Virus record (IMG/VR): IMGVR_UViG_3300042905_006261 | Coordinates: 1 to 38,958 of that record | Strand: one strand, 5' to 3' | DNA from: a virus | DNA length: 38,958 nt | Shown here: positions 1-8,100 of the stretch, in pieces | How the letters are laid out: each line of letters opens with the position of its first letter | How positions within the stretch are numbered: the first letter of the stretch is position 1 | The notes under the pieces: generated by a model | Seen by the model: only the letters and a program-made list of their open reading frames with translations | Database searches by the model: none | Told to the model about the DNA's origin: nothing | Made by a program: the position numbers and the translations under genes

Positions 1-27
1 CCTGCTGTCGCGGTTGGCGAAAGGCAT
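1..27 (-). pseudogene. Duplicated 5' end of the rightmost gene, cut by the window edge
   Basis: ATG at 27 begins the same reading frame as the gene starting at 38853 (MPFANRD). After codon 7 the sequence diverges, because the first six bases of the window do not match the right-hand copy. This is the second copy of the terminal repeat, not an independent gene. Confidence 0.6.
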
Positions 28-132
28 AGTCAAAAATACCCCGCGGCAGCAGGTGCAGCAATGGTTGAATCGTGGATAACTGGCGTGGATAACTGGACCG
101 ATTTCCACACCAAAAAGCCCGTCAACCCGCAT
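7..132. repeat. Left copy of 126-bp terminal direct repeat
   Basis: Bases 7-132 are identical to 38833-38958, the last 126 bases of the window. The first six bases (cctgct) do not match the bases before the right copy (ttgttc). The simplest reading is the k-mer overlap of a circular assembly, which gives a unit of about 38.83 kb. A genuine T7-like direct terminal repeat is the alternative. Confidence 0.9.
71..96. repeat. Tandem 13-bp repeat containing DnaA-box-like words
   Basis: CGTGGATAACTGG occurs twice head to tail (71-83 and 84-96) and again in the right terminal copy. Read on the minus strand each contains TTATCCACG, which matches eight of nine positions of the classical DnaA box TTATCCACA. 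It could be a replication-origin element or integrase arm-type sites; I did not notice the same word elsewhere in the window. Confidence 0.4.
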
Positions 133-147
133 GAATGCTGGGAGAGA

Positions 148-171
148 GGCGAGGGTCGGAATCGAACCGAC
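148..171 (-). other. attP: Candidate attP core: 3' end of a tRNA gene
   Basis: Read on the minus strand, 171-155 forms a tRNA T-arm (GTCGG, loop TTCGATT, CCGAC), followed by a seven-base acceptor strand CCTCGCC (154-148). No complete tRNA is present: upstream of the T-arm no standard anticodon arm can be folded. A tRNA 3' end without the rest, about 90 bases from a tyrosine integrase start, is the classic signature of a phage attP that restores the host tRNA on integration. The tRNA identity cannot be read. Confidence 0.7.
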
Positions 172-260
172 GCTTTCATCTGTGACCCTGTCAACAGAGT
201 AAAACGCAGTTTTTGCTGCACCATTTTCCATATTCTGATGTATAACTCGCGGCGATAACT

Positions 261-1439
261 ATGGCATCCCTCACCACCCTCCCCAACTCCCCCTACTGGG
301 TCGCTCGCATGAAGGTCTGGGTGACCGTCGAAGACCACCCACAGGGCGGTTTCTACCGGCGCACCTTCCGGTCCACCAAGGTCAAGGTCAAGTCTGCCCG
401 CCGGACCGCACAGCGTGTCGCTGACGAAATGGAGCGCACCGCTTGCGAGTTGCGCGACATGAAACCGGACAAGGCGTGGTTTGAAGCGCGTGTAGCCGCG
501 CTGATGCGGGCGTCGGGGGTCGAGGCTCCGGTGGAGCGGACCAACTGGAAAAACGCCGCCGCGGGGTGGCTACGCGCCAAGGACGCCAAGCCACGGTCCA
601 TTGAACGATACGAATCGGACATCGCCCATTTCACGGCATTCCTTGGGGTCCGCGCCGGTCACGATTTGCGCGGGGTCACGCCGGACGATGTGTCGAGGTT
701 TTACCAGTCCCTGCTCGCCTCCGGATTGTCGGCAACCACCGCCCAGCACATCACCAAAACAATCCGTTCGGTCTTCCGGCGGGCAGTCCTGCTGCGCCGG
801 ATCGAAAGCAATCCCGCGGAACTGCTCCGGATGCGCGGCGGCAAGTCCGCGGTCCAGCGGCAACCGTTTTCCAAGGCGGACCTCGATACGATTTTTTCCC
901 ACCTCAAAACGGAGCATCCGGAATGGCGCACCGCTTGCCTGTTCGGTTTGTGCTACGGAATGCGGATCGGTGATGCGGTCCGGAGGCGGATCGAGGAAAT
1001 CGACACCGTGGACGGCATCCCGTGCCTGCAATTCGTCCCAGAAAAAAAATCATGGCGGGGAAAAACCGTCAGCGTCCCGCTGGTCGGGGAACTGGAAAAG
1101 TTAACCCAGAGGTTAACCGGCAAAGGATACATCACGCCGCATCTCGCCTCGCTGCCAAACCCGTCGAAGGAATTTGGCAAGGTGCTTGGACGCTCAAAAC
1201 TCAAGCGCAAGAAAAGCGAGAAAACCGCGCAGGGTCGCGGGATCACCGACAAAACATTCCACTCCTTCCGGCACACCATCAATTCGTTGCTGGTCGATAC
1301 CGGCGCGGACCAGCGCGTCCGGCAACTTATCTGTGACCATGATGACGCCAAGGTCAACGCGCACTACACCCACGCTTCGCTTGCCACAATGGCGGCGGCA
1401 ATCGACAAGGCAATCAGTCGAGGAACTGTGCCGAAATAA
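261..1439 (+). CDS. int: Tyrosine-recombinase integrase
   Basis: This 392-residue site-specific recombinase integrates and excises the phage at the adjacent attP. The N-terminal 90 residues resemble the compact arm-binding region of environmental phage integrases. Residues 95-190 form the SAM-like core-binding domain. The catalytic domain shows Arg235 (GMRIGD), a beta-hairpin lysine (K263 or K268), His334-x-x-Arg337 (HSFRH), His360 and the nucleophile Tyr369 (NAHYTH), a complete set. It is the only gene on the plus strand. Its 3' end overlaps the convergent lipoprotein gene by 26 bases. ATG at 261 is the first good start, with no clear Shine-Dalgarno site; TATAAC at 241-246 could be a -10 box but has no convincing -35. 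I recognised no excisionase. Confidence 0.95.
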   Translation: MASLTTLPNSPYWVARMKVWVTVEDHPQGGFYRRTFRSTKVKVKSARRTAQRVADEMERTACELRDMKPDKAWFEARVAALMRASGVEAPVERTNWKNAAAGWLRAKDAKPRSIERYESDIAHFTAFLGVRAGHDLRGVTPDDVSRFYQSLLASGLSATTAQHITKTIRSVFRRAVLLRRIESNPAELLRMRGGKSAVQRQPFSKADLDTIFSHLKTEHPEWRTACLFGLCYGMRIGDAVRRRIEEIDTVDGIPCLQFVPEKKSWRGKTVSVPLVGELEKLTQRLTGKGYITPHLASLPNPSKEFGKVLGRSKLKRKKSEKTAQGRGITDKTFHSFRHTINSLLVDTGADQRVRQLICDHDDAKVNAHYTHASLATMAAAIDKAISRGTVPK

Positions 1440-1776
1440 GCCGGTCCGGCAAAGATGTGATCCGGAGCCACTCGCGGGCAATCATGTCGGGATCGTTTGC
1501 CCATGCGCGAAGCCGGTTGGATTTCCAGTAAGCGTCCCAGCCCCAAAGTTGGTTTGCGCCGGTCGGGTAAAGGTAGGCGCAGATGGCGTGACCCCAGCGC
1601 GGCGTCCCGATCCTCACGACGCGGGCGTTTATGCCGGATTGCCGCAATCCCTGCGCCATTGCTGCCGCTTCCGGCAGGCAGGCGTTCTTGTAGCGTCCCA
1701 CCCATTCTGGCGTCCGGACTGGAGGCTCGCTGGCGCACCCAGCAAGCAACAGGCACAGCACCGCAATCAGCCTCAT
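1414..1776 (-). CDS. Lipoprotein with Cys-His-Asp arrangement
   Basis: 120 residues. The first 14 are a lipoprotein signal with lipobox LAGC (Cys14), so the protein should be anchored in a membrane after export. The mature part has Cys33 (KNACLPEA), then ARVVRIG, His63 (WGHAIC) and Asp81 (WGWDAYW). This order and spacing are those of transglutaminase-like and papain-like cysteine hydrolases, as an inference from motif order only. It starts by an ATGA overlap with the endolysin gene and its end runs 26 bases into the convergent integrase. As the last gene of the lysis block it could be a lysis accessory, a cell-wall amidase, or a lysogenic-conversion or superinfection-exclusion lipoprotein. 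I do not recognise a named family. Confidence 0.75.
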   Translation of the reverse strand: MRLIAVLCLLLAGCASEPPVRTPEWVGRYKNACLPEAAAMAQGLRQSGINARVVRIGTPRWGHAICAYLYPTGANQLWGWDAYWKSNRLRAWANDPDMIAREWLRITSLPDRLISAQFLD

Positions 1777-2234
1777 GCGAACAAGTCTGTGCCTGCTGCT
1801 ACACGCTGGCGCATCTGGGCAAGTGTCAGACCCAGCTTTGCCTCGAAATGGGGTCGGTCAACCAATTTAATCCAACGCCCTCCCCACTCCAAACCAAGTG
1901 ATTCTCCAACGCGTCCACAGTCGGTGTAGAGACTGTGATCGCCGTAGTATTTCGGTCCTTTGAAGATTCCGATATCGAATGCCACGCCAAAATTGTGGCG
2001 CGAAAATCCGGCGCGGGCGTTTGTTACCTTTGGACCCGCGGTCGTTCTGCCTTTGGCATACAAAGCGTCCTGCTCCGCGTAGGTGCGCGTCCCGCAAATG
2101 ATCCGGACATCGAAGCCAAACGCTTTGCAGATTGGAATCGCACCGCTCAAAAAGGCGCGGGCAAGTTCCTGCATTTTCGGATGCAGGGTCGCAATGTTCC
2201 GCTCGCTGCGTTCGTCAAATTTTTTTGCGGGCAT
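1773..2234 (-). CDS. Endolysin, M15 (VanY-like) peptidase
   Basis: 153 residues, matching the usual size of L-alanyl-D-glutamate or D,D-type phage endolysins. The zinc ligands of the M15 family are visible: His80 and Asp87 in SRHNFGVAFD, and His129 in DRPHFE. It also has the GTRTYAEQ segment seen before the catalytic core in this family. It cuts the peptide part of peptidoglycan at the end of infection. No signal peptide or membrane segment is present, so release should depend on the holin-like protein encoded just upstream, whose 3' end it overlaps by 20 bases. The bond specificity cannot be told from the sequence. Confidence 0.88.
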   Translation of the reverse strand: MPAKKFDERSERNIATLHPKMQELARAFLSGAIPICKAFGFDVRIICGTRTYAEQDALYAKGRTTAGPKVTNARAGFSRHNFGVAFDIGIFKGPKYYGDHSLYTDCGRVGESLGLEWGGRWIKLVDRPHFEAKLGLTLAQMRQRVAAGTDLFA

Positions 2235-2391
2235 CCTGTGCGGCGATTAACCCAATTCCCGCGGTGATGCTTCCGATAAGGATGCCAAGGTCGGGAATGT
2301 TGCCGGTGGCGAGGTAGGTTTTTGCCGCAGTCCCCACAGCGGTGAGAATAGTTGCGACACCCAGTAGTGTTGTTTTCCAGTTCATTTTCAT
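2215..2391 (-). CDS. Holin-like small membrane protein
   Basis: 58 residues from ATG at 2391, which overlaps the preceding stop (ATGA). A second in-frame ATG lies two codons later (MKMN), a dual-start arrangement that in some holins gives holin and antiholin forms; that role here is only an inference. There are two hydrophobic stretches, TTLLGVATILTAVGTAA and LGILIGSITAGIGLIAA, separated by a short polar turn, and a charged C-terminus (DARKKI). This layout is common in short phage holin-like proteins. It lies directly before the endolysin, supporting a role in making the lesion that releases it. Confidence 0.65.
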   Translation of the reverse strand: MKMNWKTTLLGVATILTAVGTAAKTYLATGNIPDLGILIGSITAGIGLIAAQDARKKI

Positions 2392-2558
2392 TTTTTCAGT
2401 CCTTGTAGTTCGGGAAGTTCGTATGAAAACCGTCCCCAATCGGTTTCGATGCTGAACCGCGGGCGGTTGAACGCACCGCTGGCGCACCCAGAAAGCAACA
2501 GAGCGCACAATGCTGCCATCACGACAACAATCAGCAGAGCGATCCATTTCTGTTTCAT
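2388..2558 (-). CDS. Small lipoprotein, probable outer spanin
   Basis: 56 residues. A basic start (MKQKW), a long hydrophobic stretch and lipobox LLSGC predict a lipoprotein. Only about 33 residues follow the lipidated cysteine. It overlaps the stop of the membrane/coiled-coil gene upstream by ATGA. A short lipoprotein next to a membrane-anchored coiled-coil protein within a lysis block is the usual spanin pair layout, in which the outer spanin joins the inner spanin to fuse the membranes of a Gram-negative host. The mature part is not especially proline-rich, unlike Rz1, so the assignment rests on context. Confidence 0.6.
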   Translation of the reverse strand: MKQKWIALLIVVVMAALCALLLSGCASGAFNRPRFSIETDWGRFSYELPELQGLKK

Positions 2559-2824
2559 TTTTGAAAATGCCGCTCGACGCGCTCGATGACTGCTTTGGCG
2601 GACGCAATTACCTCCAGCATTTCCGCGTTCGCTTTCTTGAGGTGCGCGACAAAATCCTCCGTCTGCTCGTCCATCCGCGCCTGTAGCCGGTCGATCCTGC
2701 CGGTGAAATACCGGAACAAAAACCAAACCGCCGCCATGCCAATGACCAGCAAGGCGACAAACAACCACCGGTCTGATTGGTGCGCGGCAAAAGTGATAGC
2801 TTCCATTGCGGTTTGCGAGGTCAT
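2555..2824 (-). CDS. Membrane-anchored coiled-coil protein, possible inner spanin
   Basis: 89 residues. One transmembrane helix (LFVALLVIGMAAVWFLF) is followed by a charged, heptad-like helical tail (RIDRLQARMDEQTEDF and onward). That is the topology of an inner spanin; a class of holins also looks similar. The start at 2824 overlaps the upstream stop (ATGA). Ten bases upstream of the ATG is one exact copy of the dispersed 14-base word (2834-2847). Confidence 0.55.
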   Translation of the reverse strand: MTSQTAMEAITFAAHQSDRWLFVALLVIGMAAVWFLFRYFTGRIDRLQARMDEQTEDFVAHLKKANAEMLEVIASAKAVIERVERHFQK

Positions 2825-3042
2825 GGCTGGACAGGTTTAGTCAAAAATGCGTGAAGCGCGAGCAAGTCTTCGCGATTGTCGCGGACCCATTGCCAATGCG
2901 GTTCCCTGTGCGGTCCGGACGGTCCTTCGACGCCTTGAATTGCGGTCATCAATCCCGCGGTCAGCGGTGTATCGTCCGTCCATTTGTCCATGTTGGTGCT
3001 GAACCAAGCCCAAGCACCCATAAGTTCGTTGTCGAGTTCCAT
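2821..3042 (-). CDS. Small hypothetical protein of the lysis/tail junction
   Basis: 73 residues, acidic and tryptophan-rich (WAWFS, HWQWVRDN), soluble, with no motif I recognise. Its start shares a base with the preceding stop (TAATG). Its last codons (FLTKP) are written over a copy of the dispersed 14-base word. The position between tail-fibre and lysis genes suggests a late accessory role; the function is unknown. Confidence 0.65.
   Translation of the reverse strand: MELDNELMGAWAWFSTNMDKWTDDTPLTAGLMTAIQGVEGPSGPHREPHWQWVRDNREDLLALHAFLTKPVQP
2834..2847 (+). repeat. Dispersed 14-base word, exact copy
   Basis: GGTTTAGTCAAAAA, ten bases before the start codon at 2824 on the minus strand and inside the last codons of the previous gene. 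Confidence 0.85.
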
Positions 3043-3500
3043 TATTGCCTCCGGATTTGAATGTATGGTTGAAGAAGCATGGTGCTACCGGCAGTCGTTC
3101 TTCGCGCCAACAATTGAAATGTGGTGCTTTCGCCGGTTGCGTTGTAAGTGACCCACGCGCTGGTGAGTGTTTCTGTATCTACGGAATTAGGACCGTTCGT
3201 TGTTCGCTGCCGAAAACTTGCTGGAGTCAAGCGCGTCGGCGCATTCCCGTCTCTGTATGCGTCAAGCGCGTATTCCACATTTGAACCTCCGTATTGCGAA
3301 ACGCAAACGATACGAATTCCAACATTAAAAGATGGCGCAGCTTGATTGTCATCGAGGTCAAGCATCACGCAAGTTGGAACTCCTACAATGGCGCGTCCAA
3401 TTGTAACGAATGATGTCGAACTAAAAATGTAGTCATTGTAGTCGAACGGCATCGCAATCGTTTTGTAGTTCGACCGGTCGGATGGAAGGATGAGAGGCAT
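3042..3500 (-). CDS. Probable virion or tail accessory protein
   Basis: 152 residues, rich in Ser, Thr and beta-branched residues, with no signal peptide or membrane helix. The composition suggests a beta-sandwich, such as small fibre-tip or capsid-decoration proteins. It starts two bases after the stop of the repetitive fibre-like gene, so the two are probably co-expressed and may act together. No named family recognised. Confidence 0.65.
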   Translation of the reverse strand: MPLILPSDRSNYKTIAMPFDYNDYIFSSTSFVTIGRAIVGVPTCVMLDLDDNQAAPSFNVGIRIVCVSQYGGSNVEYALDAYRDGNAPTRLTPASFRQRTTNGPNSVDTETLTSAWVTYNATGESTTFQLLARRTTAGSTMLLQPYIQIRRQ

Positions 3501-3502
3501 AA

Positions 3503-5110
3503 TTAGGCGTGAGCAATGTAGTAGCTTTGGCTTGCTTCAGTCCGGATCATTCGCACCGACGATGTCGGAACGAACCGTCCTTCAAAAATAAGCGTTCCGC
3601 CACCATCGATTCGCAGGGTCGAGGTGGACGCTGTTCCGCCAAACGAAATGTGGAACGGTGCAGTCGAGAGGTTTTGGATCAGCAAATAATTTCGCGTGGA
3701 ATTCGACGCCAGCACCTCTGTGCTGGTCGATGCGGCAGTTCCAGTTGTTTCGGTGATTGCTGCGCTGGACAACAAAACCGGAACGGCAGAAGCGCGGAGT
3801 TGCGAATCGGTCAGCGGACCACTCACAGGGACCGCGGTGGCTCGCAGTTGCGTGTCAGTTAGCGGACCACTTACTGGAACCGCGGAAGCGCGTAGCTGGG
3901 TGTCCGTAAGAGGTCCGGTCGCGGTGACCGTTCCAGAAACGGCAACCGCTGTTGCCCGAAGTTGCGTGTCTGTCAAAGGACCGGTTGCAGTCACCGTTCC
4001 AGACACCGGTTGCGTGACCCCAGACCCGTCAACCAACAACCGGCTTGATGCCGCGGTTAGCGTCGGAATCTTTGTGTTCAGAGTAGACAGCGTGGTTTCG
4101 GTTGCCGCGCCGGTAGGAAGTGGCAACGCGGTTGCGCTGACCGGCTGGGTCGCAGGGAAACTCACATTTGCCGTGACCGTTCCGCTGACCGTTTGCGTTC
4201 CCGAAGGAATGTTGCGGGTAATCAATCCGCGCTCTGTTCCCGCTGGCGCGGTTGTCGAGGACGCCAAATCGTTGCCTGCTCCGTCTTGTGTCCGGACGGA
4301 CCAGTTACCGCTTTGGGTAACCGCTCCACCGCCACCGCCGGTTCCTCCGAAAGAAGTGATCTGCGCTCCGGACCCATCCACGATTTGAACCGACAAAGCG
4401 CGTTCAGTTCCGCGGGCGGCGGATGTCAAAGCAACTCCGCTGCCGTCGCGAATGTTTACAGACACCGTGCCGGATACTGGAACCGCGGTCGCTCGCAGTT
4501 GCGTGTCAGTCAACGGTCCGGTTGCAGTCACCGTTCCGGACACAGGCTGGGTCACTCCGGACCCGTCCACAAGCAACCGGCTCGATGCGGCAGTCAAGGT
4601 TGGGATTTTGGTGTTAAGCGTGGACAGCGTGGTTTCAGTCGCGGCTCCGGTAGGAAGCGGCAACGCAGTCGCGCTGACCGGCTGGGTAGCCGGAAAGGTG
4701 ACATTTGCGGTCACGGTTCCATCTACCGTCAACGATCCACCGTTGTCGGTCACAGGGACCGTTCCGGTGTCTACTTGCAACCGGTTTGACGCAACGGTAA
4801 GGTTAGAAGGAATTCGCCCAAGGATCGATGTAAGGTGAGCAAGACCGCGTTTGAACAGCGACACCATTGACATTGTGCCGGTGTCTTCTGTCGCCGCGGT
4901 GTCGGTTTTCGCGCCCAGCGTTTCTTCGATGGTGTTTACATCCGCAACAAGGTCACCGCTGATGTTGACGGTCGCTCCGGACAAATCGACATTGGAATCT
5001 ACCTTGAGTTTTCCATTTGCATCTACTTGCAGCATTTTTAGGTTGCCGGAAGGGTCTTCGGCAACGCCTACTGCTGTATCTACTACGGGATCGTAATCTT
5101 GGACTTTCAT
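3503..5110 (-). CDS. Repetitive fibre-like structural protein
   Basis: 535 residues. The opening (VVDTAVGVAEDPSGN, LQVDANGKLKVDSNVD) is a form I associate with phage virion proteins. The middle is repetitive: a segment of about 80 residues occurs twice almost unchanged, running from FPATQPVSATALPLPTG to the TGPLTDTQLRATAV unit. The short unit GPLTDTQLRATAVPVSG recurs several more times. The C-terminal 90 residues (from SSAAITETTGTAAST) look like a separate beta-rich cap with the ending NYLLIQNLSTAPFHISFG, typical of phage proteins carrying a single jelly-roll-like tip. It is probably an extended fibre or a protein associated with the tailspike encoded next to it. Confidence 0.75.
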   Translation of the reverse strand: MKVQDYDPVVDTAVGVAEDPSGNLKMLQVDANGKLKVDSNVDLSGATVNISGDLVADVNTIEETLGAKTDTAATEDTGTMSMVSLFKRGLAHLTSILGRIPSNLTVASNRLQVDTGTVPVTDNGGSLTVDGTVTANVTFPATQPVSATALPLPTGAATETTLSTLNTKIPTLTAASSRLLVDGSGVTQPVSGTVTATGPLTDTQLRATAVPVSGTVSVNIRDGSGVALTSAARGTERALSVQIVDGSGAQITSFGGTGGGGGAVTQSGNWSVRTQDGAGNDLASSTTAPAGTERGLITRNIPSGTQTVSGTVTANVSFPATQPVSATALPLPTGAATETTLSTLNTKIPTLTAASSRLLVDGSGVTQPVSGTVTATGPLTDTQLRATAVAVSGTVTATGPLTDTQLRASAVPVSGPLTDTQLRATAVPVSGPLTDSQLRASAVPVLLSSAAITETTGTAASTSTEVLASNSTRNYLLIQNLSTAPFHISFGGTASTSTLRIDGGGTLIFEGRFVPTSSVRMIRTEASQSYYIAHA

Positions 5111-5114
5111 ATGG

Positions 5115-8100
5115 TTAGTTAGTTCTTATAAATTTCATTCCGCCAATTTCAAATGGCACAGAATAAGTTGGTGATGTGAGGTTTTTTCTGACCACTACGA
5201 CTAAATTATTGGATGCAAAATCAAGTCCATTCATGGGTCCGTTCAATTCCGACACCGCTAACACTTTGCGATTCCCTTTTGGAAACTCGCCAGTAACGAT
5301 TAATCGCGAACCCGTATTCGGTATTGAAGTTCCCCCAAAAACTGTGACTGGTTGCCAACTGATACTAATGGAGCGCAATTCTGCTGACGAAATGCCGGTC
5401 CCAATTGTTTCCGAAGACCCATTGTGAATGGCAGCAGCAACATCGTAATTTGTGTTGTTGCCCGAAAAAGATACTCTCAATCCTCTTGCTGTTAATGCTT
5501 GTCCTTCTTCGTTTCCTGTTCCTCCAAAATACACAGTAGTAACAAACCCGCTTTCCGCCCGCGCAATTAAGCGGCATTCAAAAGTAAAACCATTACTTGC
5601 AAAATAACCTTCGGCTTGAGCCAAAGAATGATTTAATTTTGGAACAATCAATCGTGACCATCCTGTTGCAGAGTTTGCGGGAACACGCATCCACGCTTGC
5701 ACACCTGTAAACCCATGCCTTTTTGCTTCCCATCTGAATTGAGCGGTTTGTCCTTCCGCAAGCGTTGGCGAAACGCGAATAGCAAAATTTGCCCCATCAA
5801 TTGAATCTACCCACCATTTGTTAGCGTCCCCCATTGCATTTAATGGAGTCACATTTATATCCGGCGCAACTTCAAGCCCATGACTTACTACGACAGAACT
5901 TTGCCCTCCGCTGATTTGCGCTGTGCCGACATTGTTGTCTACAATCCATTGCGGCATCCCTCCGGACTTGGAGAGCAAATATTGATTTGTTGTGATTTCC
6001 GTTGTTCGATCTCCCGATCCTAATGGCGAATTGTCCGTCACAATGATGCCCTGCGCGTTTTCAAGCAAAATTGGTTCTTGGCGCGTAAAAGGACCGATAA
6101 GCGTGTTGTGACTAATAACGCCATCTCGCGTTACCGCTAATGCTAATTTGTTGGAAGCAATGTCCGCAGCAAGCGTGGTTGCTGTATGCGGCGCAATTAC
6201 TTTGTAGCTTATTCCATTGCTATCGACCACCGTATCAAACTCTGTAAAAACAACTCCAGATGCCCATCCTTTTGATACTAAATTCCATTTACCGCTACCA
6301 TTGTTCCAATCCGTTGAAAAATTTGCAGCAGAGGTGTGGGTTTGTTTGCAATAATACAAACCGTTTAATGATACCGGTCCTCCGGTGTAGTGTGCATATT
6401 GACCTTCCGTAAAGGTAGTTGATGCTACCCACGGCACATTTACTATATTATTACTACCGTAACGAATACCAATTGATACATTCGATGAATCAGCGCGGAT
6501 AATATTGTTTGTAATATTTACATTGCGATTACAACTTCCTTGTATTTGTATAACATTGCTCGCGCTGTTGTTTAATCGACTTTCGAACACATTGCCGGTA
6601 ATGTTGCAATTGTCCAAAGTCGTGTTGCAAAATATTGCGCTTATTACCTCTTTTGCAACATTGCCAGATATTGTAATATTCCGCAGGGTTTCTGCGTTAC
6701 TCATGCTGATTCCAGACAAGCTATTTCCATAAACGGAACCCGCCCAATCTGCTTCAGTATTTAACGGCAATGTGTTATCAATCTTGCGATTGGTCATGTA
6801 ATTGCCAGTAATAGTTCCGTTGCTGGAGTTTGCCATTTCGATGCAATAATCCCTTGCCCCGATAGCCACATTGCCCGTGACTGAAAAATCGTCTGCACCA
6901 CCCATGCTAATTGCTATATCCCCGCCACTTATGAAATTGTTTGCTACGACGGCATTTCTTGATTCTGCATATAATTCAATACCTGTCGTTCCTCCGGTGA
7001 TACAAATATTGTTGGCGACGGTAATGTTTTGAATTTCTGCTGCCGGTGTTCCGGAAAAAGCAAACCGAGCAGTTCCTATGCATCTGGCATAGCTGCCTTT
7101 TACTTCCCACGAATTATTTTTGACGGTGTTGCCGCTAATAATGAAATCAGAAGGTGGAACAATTGATGCGATATATGTTGGATCAAGAGTCGATAGAATA
7201 CCAATTCCCATGTAAACATTCGACAGTTTATTGTTTTCAATCCTTGTCCCAGCAACCGATCTATTGCTTCCGGACCCGTAAAAAGAATCGTTAGCATATG
7301 TTGCTACACCGGCTCCAACCCCCAACTGTGCCGTAATTCCCCGTCCTTGAATATTGAAGAGTTCGCAATTTTTTACGGTGATATCGATACCGTTGATTTC
7401 AATAGCATGAAACTTGTCAGCAAAATTTGCAGAATTATTAACTGCAACCGAATAACTTGTCCTTGATGGTGTGGTTCCCGCCACAAAAGAACCGTCGAAA
7501 CGCAACCCATCAATTGTCGTTTTTTCGCCTGCTATTCGGAAAAACTGTGGGAAATACCCGTCCGCGGCTTTGAGAGTCGCATTGCCGTGCAATTTCAAGC
7601 CAGTTTTTGAAAACGGAATGTTGATCCTTGCACCAATCCGGTAAATTCCTTTGGGGAACAGTATCTGGTCACCATTGGACGCGGCATTGATAGCATTTTG
7701 AATTTGCGTGTGACTATTGGTCACGCCGGTTGGGTCGGCTCCAAAATCCAGCACATTGATTTGATCCGCTTCGCGGTCGCTGATTAACCGCGGAGTATCT
7801 GATCCGGTGGCAGTAATCGGACCTACCGCAACTGTTGGCATTGTTCCCCAGCTTGCCGGTTGTCCCGCACCAGCGGTAAGCAACGCAAACGGTCCCGCGC
7901 CGATTGGATATTGCGGCAACGGACGATGGTCTTGCCAAGCAATGGACCCATTGTTGGACAACGCAACGGACAATCCGGTGTTTGGTGGCGAAGGGATGTT
8001 GGCGTCGGTGTCCCAAGATATTGCTCCATTGTTGCTGACAAGTTTTCGATATCCGTTGGCAGCGTTTGGCAAATCGTTGGGCGAAGTTTGAGATTCCGGA

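Larger units (their letters stand above)
52..222. repeat. Inverted 10-bp pair flanking the attachment region
   Basis: GGTGCAGCAA at 52-61 is the exact reverse complement of TTGCTGCACC at 213-222. The arms flank the tRNA-end-like core at 148-171. Tyrosine integrases of the lambda type bind short arm sites on both sides of the core, so these are candidate arm sites. The right arm could equally be part of an integrase promoter region. Confidence 0.4.

Noticed and set aside
148-220. Complete tRNA gene at the left end
   Set aside because: Only the T-arm and acceptor strand fold; no anticodon or D-arm pairing is found, so it is a tRNA end, not a gene.
3696-4838. Long plus-strand frames opposite the repetitive fibre gene
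   Set aside because: They arise from the repeat and from biased codon use on the minus strand; they lack start signals and their translations mirror the repeats.
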